DNA of 64,000 nucleotides. It comes from Methylomonas albis. Lineage in GTDB: Bacteria; Pseudomonadota; Gammaproteobacteria; Methylococcales; Methylomonadaceae. The notes under the pieces are model-generated. The model saw nothing but the letters and a program-made list of their open reading frames with translations. It searched no databases and was not told where the DNA came from. The position numbers were made by a program, and so were the translations under genes. Location: contig NZ_JACXSS010000001.1 of the NCBI RefSeq assembly GCF_014850955.1, positions 1,426,001-1,490,000 of the forward strand, written 5' to 3'. Positions 36,006-43,677 of the stretch are shown in pieces (positions within the stretch are counted from its first letter, which is position 1; each line of letters starts with the position of its first letter).

Positions 36006-38420
36006 ATGAAAAAATCACTCGATACCGGCAGCGTCCATCCCGGCCGGGCCCGTATGTTTAAACCCAAGCCTATTGCCGCATTATTACCGCTCGGCACTAT
36101 CAGCCTGACCGCGATGGCCGGCGATGCTGCGCAAGCCTTTAACATCCCGGCGCAAGCCCTGGACAGCGCCCTCACCGAACTCGCCTACCAGACCAACCTG
36201 CGCCTGCTCTATCCGGCGGAACTGGTCGGCAAACTCCACTCCAGCCCGGTGTCCGGCCAATACACCCCGGAGCAGGCCATGCAGCGGATGTTGCAGGATT
36301 CCGGCTTGACTGTGCGAAAAACGGCGGATGGTACGTTTACGGTGGAACCAGCAGCGAATGCCGAGCCGCGCGCGGCGGCAACGATGCCGGCGGTGACGGT
36401 GATGGGGAAGGCTGTTTATGATTCGACTGATCCTTATAATCAAGATTACAACTTGACCAACACTAAAACTGCAACCAAAACGGATACCCCTATTATGGAG
36501 ACGCCGTTTTCGGTGCAAGTGGTTTCCAAACAGGTCATCGAAGATCAGCAAGTAATACGTTTGAAAGACGCGCTGAGAAATATCAGTGGTGTAGTACAAG
36601 GTGGAGATGCGACGGGTTCCGACCATTTTAATATCCGTGGTTTCGATACGACGATGGTTTATCGGGACGGATCGCCCTTTCCGATCGCAGCAGGCATACC
36701 AACCAACCGCCGTGAAACCGCCAATATTGAGAGCATAGACGTGTTAAAAGGGCCGGCTTCACTGTTGTATGGGCGCACCGAACCGGGTGGCATAGTCAAC
36801 GTCACGACGAAGCAGCCATTGTCCCATGCCTATTACTTGTTGCAGCAGCAATTCGGTTCTTACGACTTATACCGCACCACCGTAGACGCCACAGGGCCGA
36901 TAACATCGGATAACTCACTACTCTATCGATTCAATTTGGCTTACCAAGACAACAATAGTTTTCGAGACTATGTCGGTAATGAACGTGTGTTTGTAGCGCC
37001 TGTTCTAACTTGGAATATCGATGCCAAAACCAAAGCAACATTTGAATTGGAATATCTTCATGACGAAAGCATCAACGATCCAGGTGTTCCGGGATTAGGT
37101 AATCGTCCAGCACCGGCGCCCCGAAATTCGTTTTTGAGCGAACCCAATGCCAAGATCACTACGGATAAGGTACTGGTCGGATTAAACTGGTCTCACCAGT
37201 TCAATGACGATTGGGAAATCTCACAGAGGTTTAATGCGGAATTCACCCAATACGACCAAATAGGCAGCTTTTTTTTCGGTCAGGCGTCTACGTCTGGAAA
37301 TGTTGACAGAGGCTTTTTTAAAACCGAATCTCCCTGGGAAAAATACTACACCAATGTCAATTTGACCGGTAAATTCAATACCGGCGTGGTAAAACACAAA
37401 TTATTAATGGGCGGCGATTACTTTCGAGAGGATCTTAATGTTAAGGAAGGTTGCTGCCCAAGTCCCAGCACACCTATCAACGTTTTCAATCCGATCCCCA
37501 CCGGCTTGCCGAATTTCGACGTGGCACTGGTTGTAAAAACCAGTTCGGATTGGTTCGGCCTATACCTGCAGGATCAGTTGGAGTTACCGCATAATTTCTT
37601 TGCGCTTGGCGGCATGCGTTACGACAATGCCCAGGGTAATGACGAATTAAACGCCGGGGCCGTCACTATTGACGAGGATAGAGTTAGCCCGAGAGGCGGA
37701 CTATTGTGGCGGCCGATTCCGGAGTTATCGCTCTATGGCAGTTACACAGAGAATTTCGGCGCGAATAACGGAGCGAACCGAAACGGGCAATTACTAAAAC
37801 CCGAAACCGCCCAGCAATGGGAGACCGGTGTAAAAACCGAATGGTGGGATGGCCGTTTTTCCGCTTCCTTGGCCTATTTTGAACTAACTAAACAAAATAT
37901 TCGAGTGACCGATCCAACTAATTTCACCTTGTCGAAATCAATAGGCGAAGCCAAGAGCCAAGGTATTGAAATAGACGCAAAAGGCGAAGTTATTCCTGGA
38001 TGGAATATTATCGGCTCTTATGCGCATATTCCGGTGGCCAATATCACTAAGGATTTTGACTCCAGCGGCGGAAACGGTAACCAAGGGAATAGGCTATACA
38101 ACTCGGCACGTAATTCAGGCAGTCTTTGGAATGTTTACGAATTCCAGGATGGCGATATGCAAGGCTTAAAGTTTGGTGCCGGAGCGGTAGTCGTTGGCAA
38201 GCGGCAAGCGGATAACGAAAATCTTGTGCAAATGCCAGGTTACGTTACGCTGAATCTAATGACGAGTTATCAACAGAGAATAGGGAATTCAAAGTTTACC
38301 GTCCAATTCAACGTCGATAATTTGTTGGATAAATCCTATTTCGCGTCGGCCAATGGTTTTAACCAACATTTCTTTGGTACGCCTAGAACCTTTTTGGGTT
38401 CGGTTCGGTTGGAGTATTAA
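36006..38420 (+). CDS. TonB-dependent siderophore receptor with signalling (STN) domain
   Basis: An 804-residue outer-membrane transducer. A signal peptide (residues about 20-45) precedes an STN domain (FNIPAQALDSALTELAYQTNLRLLYPAELV ... VRKTADGTFTVEP), which is the part that talks to FecR. Next come the plug (PAVTVMGK TonB-box area, SVQVVSKQVIEDQQ, NISGVVQGG, FNIRGFDT, VLKGPASLLYGRTEPGGIVNVTTKQP) and the beta-barrel. The final residues SVRLEY end in an aromatic residue, as needed for barrel insertion. The closest known types are ferric siderophore receptors such as FpvA/FhuE. Which siderophore is bound cannot be told. It is the third gene of the sigma-FecR-receptor set, about 95 bases after fecR. 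Confidence 0.93.
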   Translation: MKKSLDTGSVHPGRARMFKPKPIAALLPLGTISLTAMAGDAAQAFNIPAQALDSALTELAYQTNLRLLYPAELVGKLHSSPVSGQYTPEQAMQRMLQDSGLTVRKTADGTFTVEPAANAEPRAAATMPAVTVMGKAVYDSTDPYNQDYNLTNTKTATKTDTPIMETPFSVQVVSKQVIEDQQVIRLKDALRNISGVVQGGDATGSDHFNIRGFDTTMVYRDGSPFPIAAGIPTNRRETANIESIDVLKGPASLLYGRTEPGGIVNVTTKQPLSHAYYLLQQQFGSYDLYRTTVDATGPITSDNSLLYRFNLAYQDNNSFRDYVGNERVFVAPVLTWNIDAKTKATFELEYLHDESINDPGVPGLGNRPAPAPRNSFLSEPNAKITTDKVLVGLNWSHQFNDDWEISQRFNAEFTQYDQIGSFFFGQASTSGNVDRGFFKTESPWEKYYTNVNLTGKFNTGVVKHKLLMGGDYFREDLNVKEGCCPSPSTPINVFNPIPTGLPNFDVALVVKTSSDWFGLYLQDQLELPHNFFALGGMRYDNAQGNDELNAGAVTIDEDRVSPRGGLLWRPIPELSLYGSYTENFGANNGANRNGQLLKPETAQQWETGVKTEWWDGRFSASLAYFELTKQNIRVTDPTNFTLSKSIGEAKSQGIEIDAKGEVIPGWNIIGSYAHIPVANITKDFDSSGGNGNQGNRLYNSARNSGSLWNVYEFQDGDMQGLKFGAGAVVVGKRQADNENLVQMPGYVTLNLMTSYQQRIGNSKFTVQFNVDNLLDKSYFASANGFNQHFFGTPRTFLGSVRLEY

Positions 38421-38437
38421 ATCGCGTACATTACTCG

Positions 38438-38458
38438 TTCCCACGCGCTGCGCGGGAA
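38438..38458. repeat. REP-like palindrome
   Basis: TTCCCACGC-GCT-GCGCGGGAA-type imperfect palindrome inside CTCGTTCCCACGCGCTGCGC. The CGTTCCCACGC...GGGAA core resembles the dispersed intergenic palindromes of many gammaproteobacteria. Only one copy is in this window. Confidence 0.5.
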
Positions 38459-38566
38459 TTCTAAACTCCGCCGCGCTACGGCACGAAATTACCGTGCCCG
38501 CACGATTGGTTTTAGTCCCTAAGCGCAACGGATTGGCTACCGGCCTGATGGTTTAAAACCCGTTGC

Positions 38567-38598
38567 AAACCCCGCCCGAAACCTTACGGGCGGGGTTT
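38567..38598 (+). terminator. Hairpin terminator after the TonB receptor
   Basis: A perfect 12-base stem AAACCCCGCCCG / CGGGCGGGGTTT with an 8-base loop. The T tract is only TTT, but the A/T arm ends give it a terminator shape. Confidence 0.65.
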
Positions 38599-38780
38599 AG
38601 GCCAGTGAGATTGATGCTTGGCTCATACTGTCCGGAACCGGCTTGGGGTAGCTATGTGTGCAACAGCCAAGCAGGTTTTGAATTGATTAAACTCAACAGA
38701 CTGGAGCCCATGCATTCTGCTTGCCTGATGTGCAAAATATCTGTATAAAAAACACATCATTTAACCAAGAGGAGCTGCTC

Positions 38781-38990
38781 ATGTCCGTACGTTTCAATGT
38801 TGTGTTGTCCGATGACCTGAATCGGGAACTGGATAAGGCCGCGGAGGAAGGCGAAACCAATAAAAGCGAAATTTTGCGTAAAGCGATCACCCTGTATCTG
38901 GCGGCCAAGGATGGACGTCGGCGCGGGCTGAAAATCGGTTTGGTCGAACCTGAAACCCAAAAGCTGGAAACCGAAATTATCGGCTTATGA
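38781..38990 (+). CDS. Ribbon-helix-helix (CopG-like) protein
   Basis: A 69-residue protein. Residues 3-45 fit the ribbon-helix-helix fold: a beta strand VRFNVVLS, helix DDLNRELDKAAEEG and helix NKSEILRKAITLYLAAK. The basic GRRRG segment and a short acidic end follow. Such proteins are DNA-binding repressors or antitoxins. The ATG at 38781 has AGAGGAG upstream. The stop overlaps the next start (ATGA), so the pair is translated together. The target is unknown. Confidence 0.78.
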   Translation: MSVRFNVVLSDDLNRELDKAAEEGETNKSEILRKAITLYLAAKDGRRRGLKIGLVEPETQKLETEIIGL

Positions 38991-39253
38991 GCCATATCGA
39001 TCTCAATAATCCGCCGCCCAATCATACATTCAGCGTTTCGGTTGACCGGCAGGAAACCGACGCCGAACGGAATGTCCGCTTATTCAAGGATTTAGCGCTC
39101 TTCATTGTTGCACTCGGTTTTGTGGTTTTAATCGTCTGGTTGTGCTACGCCACCTTGGTGGCAACTACCACCAGCGCGGAAGAGAAAAAGTGGGCGATGT
39201 CGGTCTTATCCGCGGCGACAGGCGGGATAATCGGTTATCTGTTGCGTAAATAA
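38987..39253 (+). CDS. Small two-span membrane protein, unknown function
   Basis: An 88-residue protein. The N-terminal 30 residues are polar and cytosolic-looking (NNPPPNHTFSVSVDRQETDAERN). One membrane segment lies at about 36-57 (LALFIVALGFVVLIVWLCYATL) and a second, weaker one at 69-86 (WAMSVLSAATGGIIGYLL), ending in RK. I do not recognise the family. It is coupled by a 4-base overlap to the ribbon-helix-helix gene, so the latter may control it, or the pair may act together. Confidence 0.6.
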   Translation: MSHIDLNNPPPNHTFSVSVDRQETDAERNVRLFKDLALFIVALGFVVLIVWLCYATLVATTTSAEEKKWAMSVLSAATGGIIGYLLRK

Positions 39254-39395
39254 TTCACCGTTTCTTGGCGGGGCAGGGAGTTAACCCCGACCTTAACAAT
39301 TAACCCGCTTTAAAATTCCGCTAAAGCCTTGTGTGCCGGGATTACACCCGCCCCAGGTGACAGTTCCAGACCCTTGCCGATTACCGCCAACGGCG

Positions 39396-39417
39396 TATGC
39401 TTATAAGGATAAGCATA
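39396..39417. promoter_or_regulatory. Perfect inverted repeat before ppsA
   Basis: TATGCTTAT-AAGG-ATAAGCATA, two 9-base arms around 4 bases, ends 21 bases before the ppsA ATG and just before its AAGGAG ribosome binding site. It could be an operator or an mRNA hairpin that limits translation. No T tract follows, so it is not a terminator. Confidence 0.5.
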
Positions 39418-39438
39418 ACTACAGCCAAGGAGCGCAAC

Positions 39439-41832
39439 ATGTCCACGCACAATCAATACATCCGCTGGTTTGCAGAACTTACCATCCACGATATTCCGCT
39501 GGTCGGCGGTAAAAATGCCTCGCTCGGCGAGATGTATCGCGAGTTGGCCTCGGAGGGCGTGATTGTCCCCAATGGTTTTGCGATTACCGCCGAAGCTTAT
39601 CGTTATATGCTGGATCAGGCCAATGCTTGGCCTCGTTTGCATGCCTTACTCGACGACGTCGATGCCGACGATGTTGCAGACTTGGCGCGCCGTGCGCAAC
39701 AGGTGCGTGATTTGGTATATGCGGCGCCGTTGCCGGCCGATTTGCAGCAACAAATTCTGGATGCTTTTCATGAATTACAGCAGCAGTATCCAGAAGACTT
39801 AACCGTCGCGGTGCGCAGCTCCGCCACCGCCGAGGATTTGCCCACCGCTAGCTTTGCCGGTCAGCAAGATACGTATCTGAATATTCGCGGCGGCCAAGCT
39901 TTGCTGGATGCCTGCAAGCGTTGTTTTGCCAGTCTGTTTACCGACCGGGCGATTCATTATCGGCTGGATCAAGGCTTCGATCATTTCAAAATCGGTTTGT
40001 CGATTGGCGTGATGAAAATGGTGCGTTCCGACTTGGCGGCCAGCGGCGTGATGTTTTCGCTGGATACCGAGTCGGGCTTCAGCGATGCCGTGTTTATCAC
40101 CGGGGCTTATGGCTTGGGTGAAAACGTCGTACAAGGCGCGGTCGATCCGGACGAGTTTTACGTGCATAAACCCACATTCACACAAGGCTATCGGGCGGTA
40201 TTGCGACGCACGCTGGGTGCCAAAAAAATCAAGATGATCTATAGCGATGGCCGCACCCGCGAACCGATTCGCAACGTCGCCACCTCAAATCAGGAGCGTC
40301 GGCAGTTTTGTATCGACGATGCGGAAGTGCTGCAATTGGCCGATTACGCGCTGAAAATTGAACGCCACTACGGCCGGTCTATGGACATGGAATGGGCCAA
40401 GGACGGTTTGGACGGGAAGCTATATATCGTGCAGGCCCGCCCGGAAACCGTGGCTTCCCAAAAGTTGGGTAACGTGTTGGAACAATACCAGCTCAAACAA
40501 GCAGGCGACGCCATCGTCAAAGGTCATGCCGTAGGCAGTAAGATCGCGGTGGGTCAGGCGCGGGTGATAGACAACGTCGCTAAACTGGGTAGTTTCAAAC
40601 CGGGCGAAGTCTTGGTGGCCGATATGACCACGCCGGATTGGGAGCCGGTGATGAAAACCGCCGCCGCCATCGTCACCAACCGCGGCGGGCGTACTTGCCA
40701 CGCAGCGATCATTGCCCGCGAGTTGGGCGTGCCGGCCGTAATCGGTTGCGAGAACGCGACGGCCGCGATAGCGAGCGGCAGCCTGGTCACGGTGTCGTGC
40801 GCGGAAGGCGATGTCGGCAAAGTCTATGCCGGCCGGCTGGATTTTGACGTGACGCAGACGGATTTGTCGCAACTGCAGCGGCCAAAAACCAAGATCATGC
40901 TCAATCTGGGTAATCCGGAGTTGGCGTTTAAACTTAGCTTTCTGCCCAATGACGGCGTCGGCCTGGCGCGGATGGAGTTCATCATCACCGAATATATCAA
41001 GGCCCATCCGATGGCTTTGATTCACCCGGAAAAAGTCGCAGACGCCGGCGAACTGGAGCAACTAAAGCAGTTGACCGAAGGCTATACCCTGCCGGAAGAG
41101 TTCTTTATTCAACGTTTGGCGGAAGGTGTTGGTACCATCGGCGCGGCGTTTTATCCGAAGCCGGTGGTGGTGCGGATGTCGGACTTTAAAACCAACGAAT
41201 ACGCCACCTTGCTGGGCGGGCGTTGGTTCGAGCGCGATGAAGCCAATCCGATGATCGGGTTTCGCGGTGCCTCCCGCTATGTACATCCGGCCTATGCCGA
41301 AGGTTTTGCCTTGGAATGCGCGGCAATGAAGCGCGTGCGCGAGCAAATGGGGCTGAAGAATGTGGTGTTGATGATCCCTTTTTGCCGGCGAATAGACGAA
41401 GCCGAGCGGGTATTAGCTTACATGGCGGAGCTGGGTTTAAAACGTGGCGATGACGGCCTGGACATTTACGTAATGTGCGAGATACCGAATAACGTCATTC
41501 TGATCGACGAGTTCGCCAAGCTGTTCGACGGTTTTTCGATTGGCTCCAACGACTTGACCCAATTGACCCTGGGTGTAGACCGGGATTCGGAAATCGTCGC
41601 CAACGACTTTGACGAGCGCGATGCCGGCGTGAAGACCATGATCAAATGGGCTGTGGAAGGTGCGCGCCGCAATGGTCGGCATTCCGGTTTGTGTGGTCAA
41701 GCGCCATCCGATTACCCGGAAATGGCCGAATATCTGGTAGAAATCGGCATCGATTCGATGAGTTTGAATCCGGATACCGTGTTGCAGACCACTCAACTCG
41801 TACTGGCGCTGGAAAAAAGACTAGGTCGTTGA
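39439..41832 (+). CDS. ppsA: Phosphoenolpyruvate synthase PpsA
   Basis: A 797-residue enzyme that converts pyruvate, ATP and water to PEP, AMP and phosphate. The N-terminal ATP-binding domain includes GGKNASLGEM and VRSSATAEDLPTASFAGQQ. The phosphohistidine domain has the catalytic His in GGRTCHAAIIARELG. The C-terminal TIM barrel has GLARMEFI, GFRGASRY and SIGSNDLTQLTLGVDRD, and ends near GICGQAPS-type GLCGQAPSD. Length matches E. coli PpsA (792). The ATG at 39439 follows AAGGAG. In methanotrophs using the ribulose monophosphate pathway the enzyme would act in carbon recycling from pyruvate; that role is inferred. Confidence 0.96.
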   Translation: MSTHNQYIRWFAELTIHDIPLVGGKNASLGEMYRELASEGVIVPNGFAITAEAYRYMLDQANAWPRLHALLDDVDADDVADLARRAQQVRDLVYAAPLPADLQQQILDAFHELQQQYPEDLTVAVRSSATAEDLPTASFAGQQDTYLNIRGGQALLDACKRCFASLFTDRAIHYRLDQGFDHFKIGLSIGVMKMVRSDLAASGVMFSLDTESGFSDAVFITGAYGLGENVVQGAVDPDEFYVHKPTFTQGYRAVLRRTLGAKKIKMIYSDGRTREPIRNVATSNQERRQFCIDDAEVLQLADYALKIERHYGRSMDMEWAKDGLDGKLYIVQARPETVASQKLGNVLEQYQLKQAGDAIVKGHAVGSKIAVGQARVIDNVAKLGSFKPGEVLVADMTTPDWEPVMKTAAAIVTNRGGRTCHAAIIARELGVPAVIGCENATAAIASGSLVTVSCAEGDVGKVYAGRLDFDVTQTDLSQLQRPKTKIMLNLGNPELAFKLSFLPNDGVGLARMEFIITEYIKAHPMALIHPEKVADAGELEQLKQLTEGYTLPEEFFIQRLAEGVGTIGAAFYPKPVVVRMSDFKTNEYATLLGGRWFERDEANPMIGFRGASRYVHPAYAEGFALECAAMKRVREQMGLKNVVLMIPFCRRIDEAERVLAYMAELGLKRGDDGLDIYVMCEIPNNVILIDEFAKLFDGFSIGSNDLTQLTLGVDRDSEIVANDFDERDAGVKTMIKWAVEGARRNGRHSGLCGQAPSDYPEMAEYLVEIGIDSMSLNPDTVLQTTQLVLALEKRLGR

Positions 41833-42076
41833 ATTTGTGGATGTTAACGCCCACTTAGAGAAGGAGTTGGTGGGACTCCGCCAATTTTACCTCGCTTCTA
41901 AGTAGCTGAGATCAGACTGCTTGGTTCTGCGACAAAATGTATGAGCGGATTTATTCGTTAGTATTCGGCGAAGACATTGGCTGAATAATTTGAGCTTGGC
42001 TAACAAGCTTTTGAATAAGCTGTGAGAAATAGGCGATCCCCCGTTGGTGGGTGAGGCATATAACCTGTTTTATCTG

Positions 42077-42091
42077 TAAAGTTAAACTTTA
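42077..42091. promoter_or_regulatory. Palindrome TAAAGTTAAACTTTA, possible activator site
   Basis: A perfect 15-base palindrome centred about 57 bases upstream of the -12 GC of the sigma-54 promoter candidate. A related sequence, TAAGTAAACTCTA, stands at 43521-43533 and 45321-45333 before the two downstream paralogues at a similar distance. This makes it a candidate binding site for an enhancer-binding protein. Confidence 0.4.
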
Positions 42092-42127
42092 TCTTCTTAA
42101 CTATTTGAATATATTGAATTATAAATG

Positions 42128-42143
42128 CGGCATTAATGTTGCT
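42128..42143 (+). promoter_or_regulatory. Sigma-54 promoter candidate for the first VPLPA-type gene
   Basis: CGGCATTAATGTTGCT: GG-N10-GC spacing with TTGCT at -12 and GGCA at -24; only the first T of the consensus is lost. The predicted leader is about 85 bases. Confidence 0.65.
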
Positions 42144-42237
42144 TATCATTGGTTGCAGCTATGAGGTGGCGCTTGCAATATGGCACTTCAATCCAATGCT
42201 GTGTATCTGTAACACTATATTCAATCAGGAAGGAACA

Positions 42238-43017
42238 ATGACGCAATTTAAAAAACTGGCTATCGCAGGCGCTATCTCAGCGGCAATGATGGGCGCGCCT
42301 TCAGCGGAAGCTTCAGTGGTTTACAACCTCAACACTGGTCTCGCCAACGGCGATGCGGTAGGTCCATGGTCCGATGGCACAAACACCAGTCCAACGGGTT
42401 ATACCGGCCATTTGCCAGCAACTTGGCTGGATAATATCCAAACCAACAATCAAACGGACACTGTTTCCACTGCTGGTCTGCTAGCCGCAGCTCCCTCCAC
42501 CACTCTCAAGGTTGAGTCTCTGTCCAACCGATGGAATCCTGCCAATAGCTGGGGTAATGCGCTGGATTTTGGCCTAATCACCTTAAGCTCCGTAAGTAAT
42601 TTAACCATTACGGTTGCGGCTGATGCGTCCCTTAGCTCAAATTTTAAACCAGGTTTTACCTTGTTTAGCGGCTGGGATACGTCTGCTACTAGCAATAAGC
42701 ATGGCTCATGGAACGTAGCCTTACCCGCAGTGCCGGTTAATCCTAGAGGCACAACCGGTTTAACTTATCTAGGCCAAGCATCCTCTGCTGTAGGTGGCGG
42801 CACAGCTACCTATACTTTTACCAATCTGGCAGCAGGCAATTACAGCTTGTGGATTGGTGGTGCAGGCCTAGGTACTTCAACCACTGGTGGTCAAACCTAT
42901 GTCGCCACTCTTAGTACTTCGCCGGTGCCCGTTCCCGGTGCGGTTTGGCTATTCGGTAGTGCTATGGCTGGCCTGATCGGCTTCGGTGGTCGTCGTAAAG
43001 CGGCGGTCACTGCTTAA
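42238..43017 (+). CDS. VPLPA-CTERM-like surface protein 1 (exosortase substrate)
   Basis: A 259-residue exported protein. The signal peptide spans about residues 1-26 (cleavage after AEA). The body is rich in Thr, Ser, Asn and Gly with very few charges, and contains a GFTLFSGWD...HGSWN motif shared with the two paralogues downstream. The C-terminal sorting signal is VPVPGAVWLFGSAMAGLIGF followed by GGRRKA: a VPxP motif, a hydrophobic helix and a basic tail, as in VPLPA-CTERM proteins cut by a dedicated exosortase. The ATG at 42238 has AGGAAGGA. No exosortase gene is nearby. The body function is unknown. Confidence 0.87.
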   Translation: MTQFKKLAIAGAISAAMMGAPSAEASVVYNLNTGLANGDAVGPWSDGTNTSPTGYTGHLPATWLDNIQTNNQTDTVSTAGLLAAAPSTTLKVESLSNRWNPANSWGNALDFGLITLSSVSNLTITVAADASLSSNFKPGFTLFSGWDTSATSNKHGSWNVALPAVPVNPRGTTGLTYLGQASSAVGGGTATYTFTNLAAGNYSLWIGGAGLGTSTTGGQTYVATLSTSPVPVPGAVWLFGSAMAGLIGFGGRRKAAVTA

Positions 43018-43018
43018 G

Positions 43019-43140
43019 GTCGGAAATGCCGCTGCAAGTCTGAATGTTTGTAGCGCAAGGAATTGTAGTATCAGGATTAATCAGGAAGATTCGCCACGGA
43101 TGGCGTATTTGTAGATTGGTCTGCTAAGGACTTGGCGGGC
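43019..43140 (+). repeat. Post-gene conserved block, copy 1 of 3
   Basis: The block runs through TTTGTAGCGCAAGGAAT and CAGGAAGATTCGCCACGGATGGCG and recurs after each of the three VPLPA-type genes (also 44776-44890 and 46416-46540). The central 24 bases are identical in copies 1 and 2 and differ by one base in copy 3. It may be a processing or termination element, or simply duplicated DNA. Confidence 0.7.
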
Positions 43141-43420
43141 GTACCCCCCCCAAGGCTTTAGCCGAATTCGGTTGGATTAACATCGTATTGGGTAATCTCG
43201 AGACCCGCTTCGGCGGCGCTTGCCGTGCCTTCGACTGTGCCAAGTATGGCATTCGCTACTTCGCGGCATTTGTGTATCGCTTTGACCGTGTTTTCACCTG
43301 GACGCTTTAGCCTTGCGTTTACACGTTACCGCAGTCAATATCGCCCCGCCAAATCGGCTGCCCGTCAAGCTGAAGGAGCTTTCTAACCGGAAGGTAGGTT
43401 TATGAAGGGCATCAGTCTGC
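43141..43420 (+). pseudogene. Decayed IS1595-type transposase C-terminus, copy 1
   Basis: From about 43152 the frame reads KALAEFGWINIVLGNLETRF, then AFDCAKYGIRYFAAFVYRFD, before a stop at about 43310. The pattern [P/A]EFxWINTVLGNLKT ... KYxxRYLAEFxYRFNRRF is the C-terminal end of ISXO2/IS1595-family transposases. The upstream part is missing, a C7 run breaks the frame at 43144-43151, and the final RRFDL... segment has decayed. It is not functional. Confidence 0.72.
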
Positions 43421-43520
43421 CAGTTGAGCACGGGTGAACAGGTGGTCAGGGGAATCAAAATTATGTTATTTCACTTATTTTTTCTAAGCTGAATCACGAG
43501 TTTTTCCTGAGAGTCAAGAA

Positions 43521-43533
43521 TAAGTAAACTCTA
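43521..43533. promoter_or_regulatory. Possible activator element before VPLPA-type gene 2
   Basis: TAAGTAAACTCTA lies about 47 bases upstream of the -12 GC and resembles the palindrome at 42077-42091 (TAAAGTTAAACTTTA), with two single-base deletions and one change. Confidence 0.3.
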
Positions 43534-43561
43534 ATTGCTTGTAATTAATACGTTTTATAGA

Positions 43562-43577
43562 TGGCATAAGGATTGCA
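43562..43577 (+). promoter_or_regulatory. Sigma-54 promoter candidate for VPLPA-type gene 2
   Basis: TGGCATAAGGATTGCA is nearly the full consensus TGGCAC-N5-TTGCW: a single mismatch at the sixth base. It is the best sigma-54 match in the window, with a predicted leader of about 90 bases. Confidence 0.75.
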
Positions 43578-43677
43578 TTTTGCAGGCAAGCGCCTGTCAG
43601 TGATTGCTTACAAGATTGTTGTTGAGTCCTGGGTCTAAGGCGCTTTCTCCCCTAATTTAAGACGTAAGGTAAAACGT

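Larger units (their letters stand above)
38421..38780. other. 360-base intergenic region after the TonB receptor
   Basis: No gene is visible here. It contains a REP-like palindrome (38438-38458), a stretch with further GC-rich imperfect symmetry up to about 38520, a strong hairpin (38567-38598), and a leader for the ribbon-helix-helix gene. Short open frames in it have no coding character. Confidence 0.6.
41833..42237. other. 405-base region before the first VPLPA-type gene
   Basis: There is no credible gene here; the region is AT-rich, increasingly so after 42050. It contains a short hairpin after ppsA (GGAGT ... ACTCC near 41862-41878), a perfect 15-base palindrome at 42077-42091, and a sigma-54 promoter match at 42128-42143. 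Confidence 0.6.
43018..43677. other. 660-base region between VPLPA-type genes 1 and 2
   Basis: In order: a conserved post-gene block (43019-43140), a decayed transposase C-terminus (43141-43420), and an AT-rich promoter region (43441-43677) with a sigma-54 match. The last two parts recur before gene 3, displaced by about 1.8 kb. I see no intact gene. Confidence 0.75.

Noticed and set aside
41862-41878. Hairpin GGAGT/ACTCC after ppsA as a terminator
   Set aside because: Only a 5-base stem with no T tract; too weak to list as a terminator.
42180-42220. Sigma-54-like TGGCACTTCAATCCAATGCT before VPLPA-type gene 1
   Set aside because: The spacing between GG and GC is 13 bases, not 10. The element at 42128-42143 fits.
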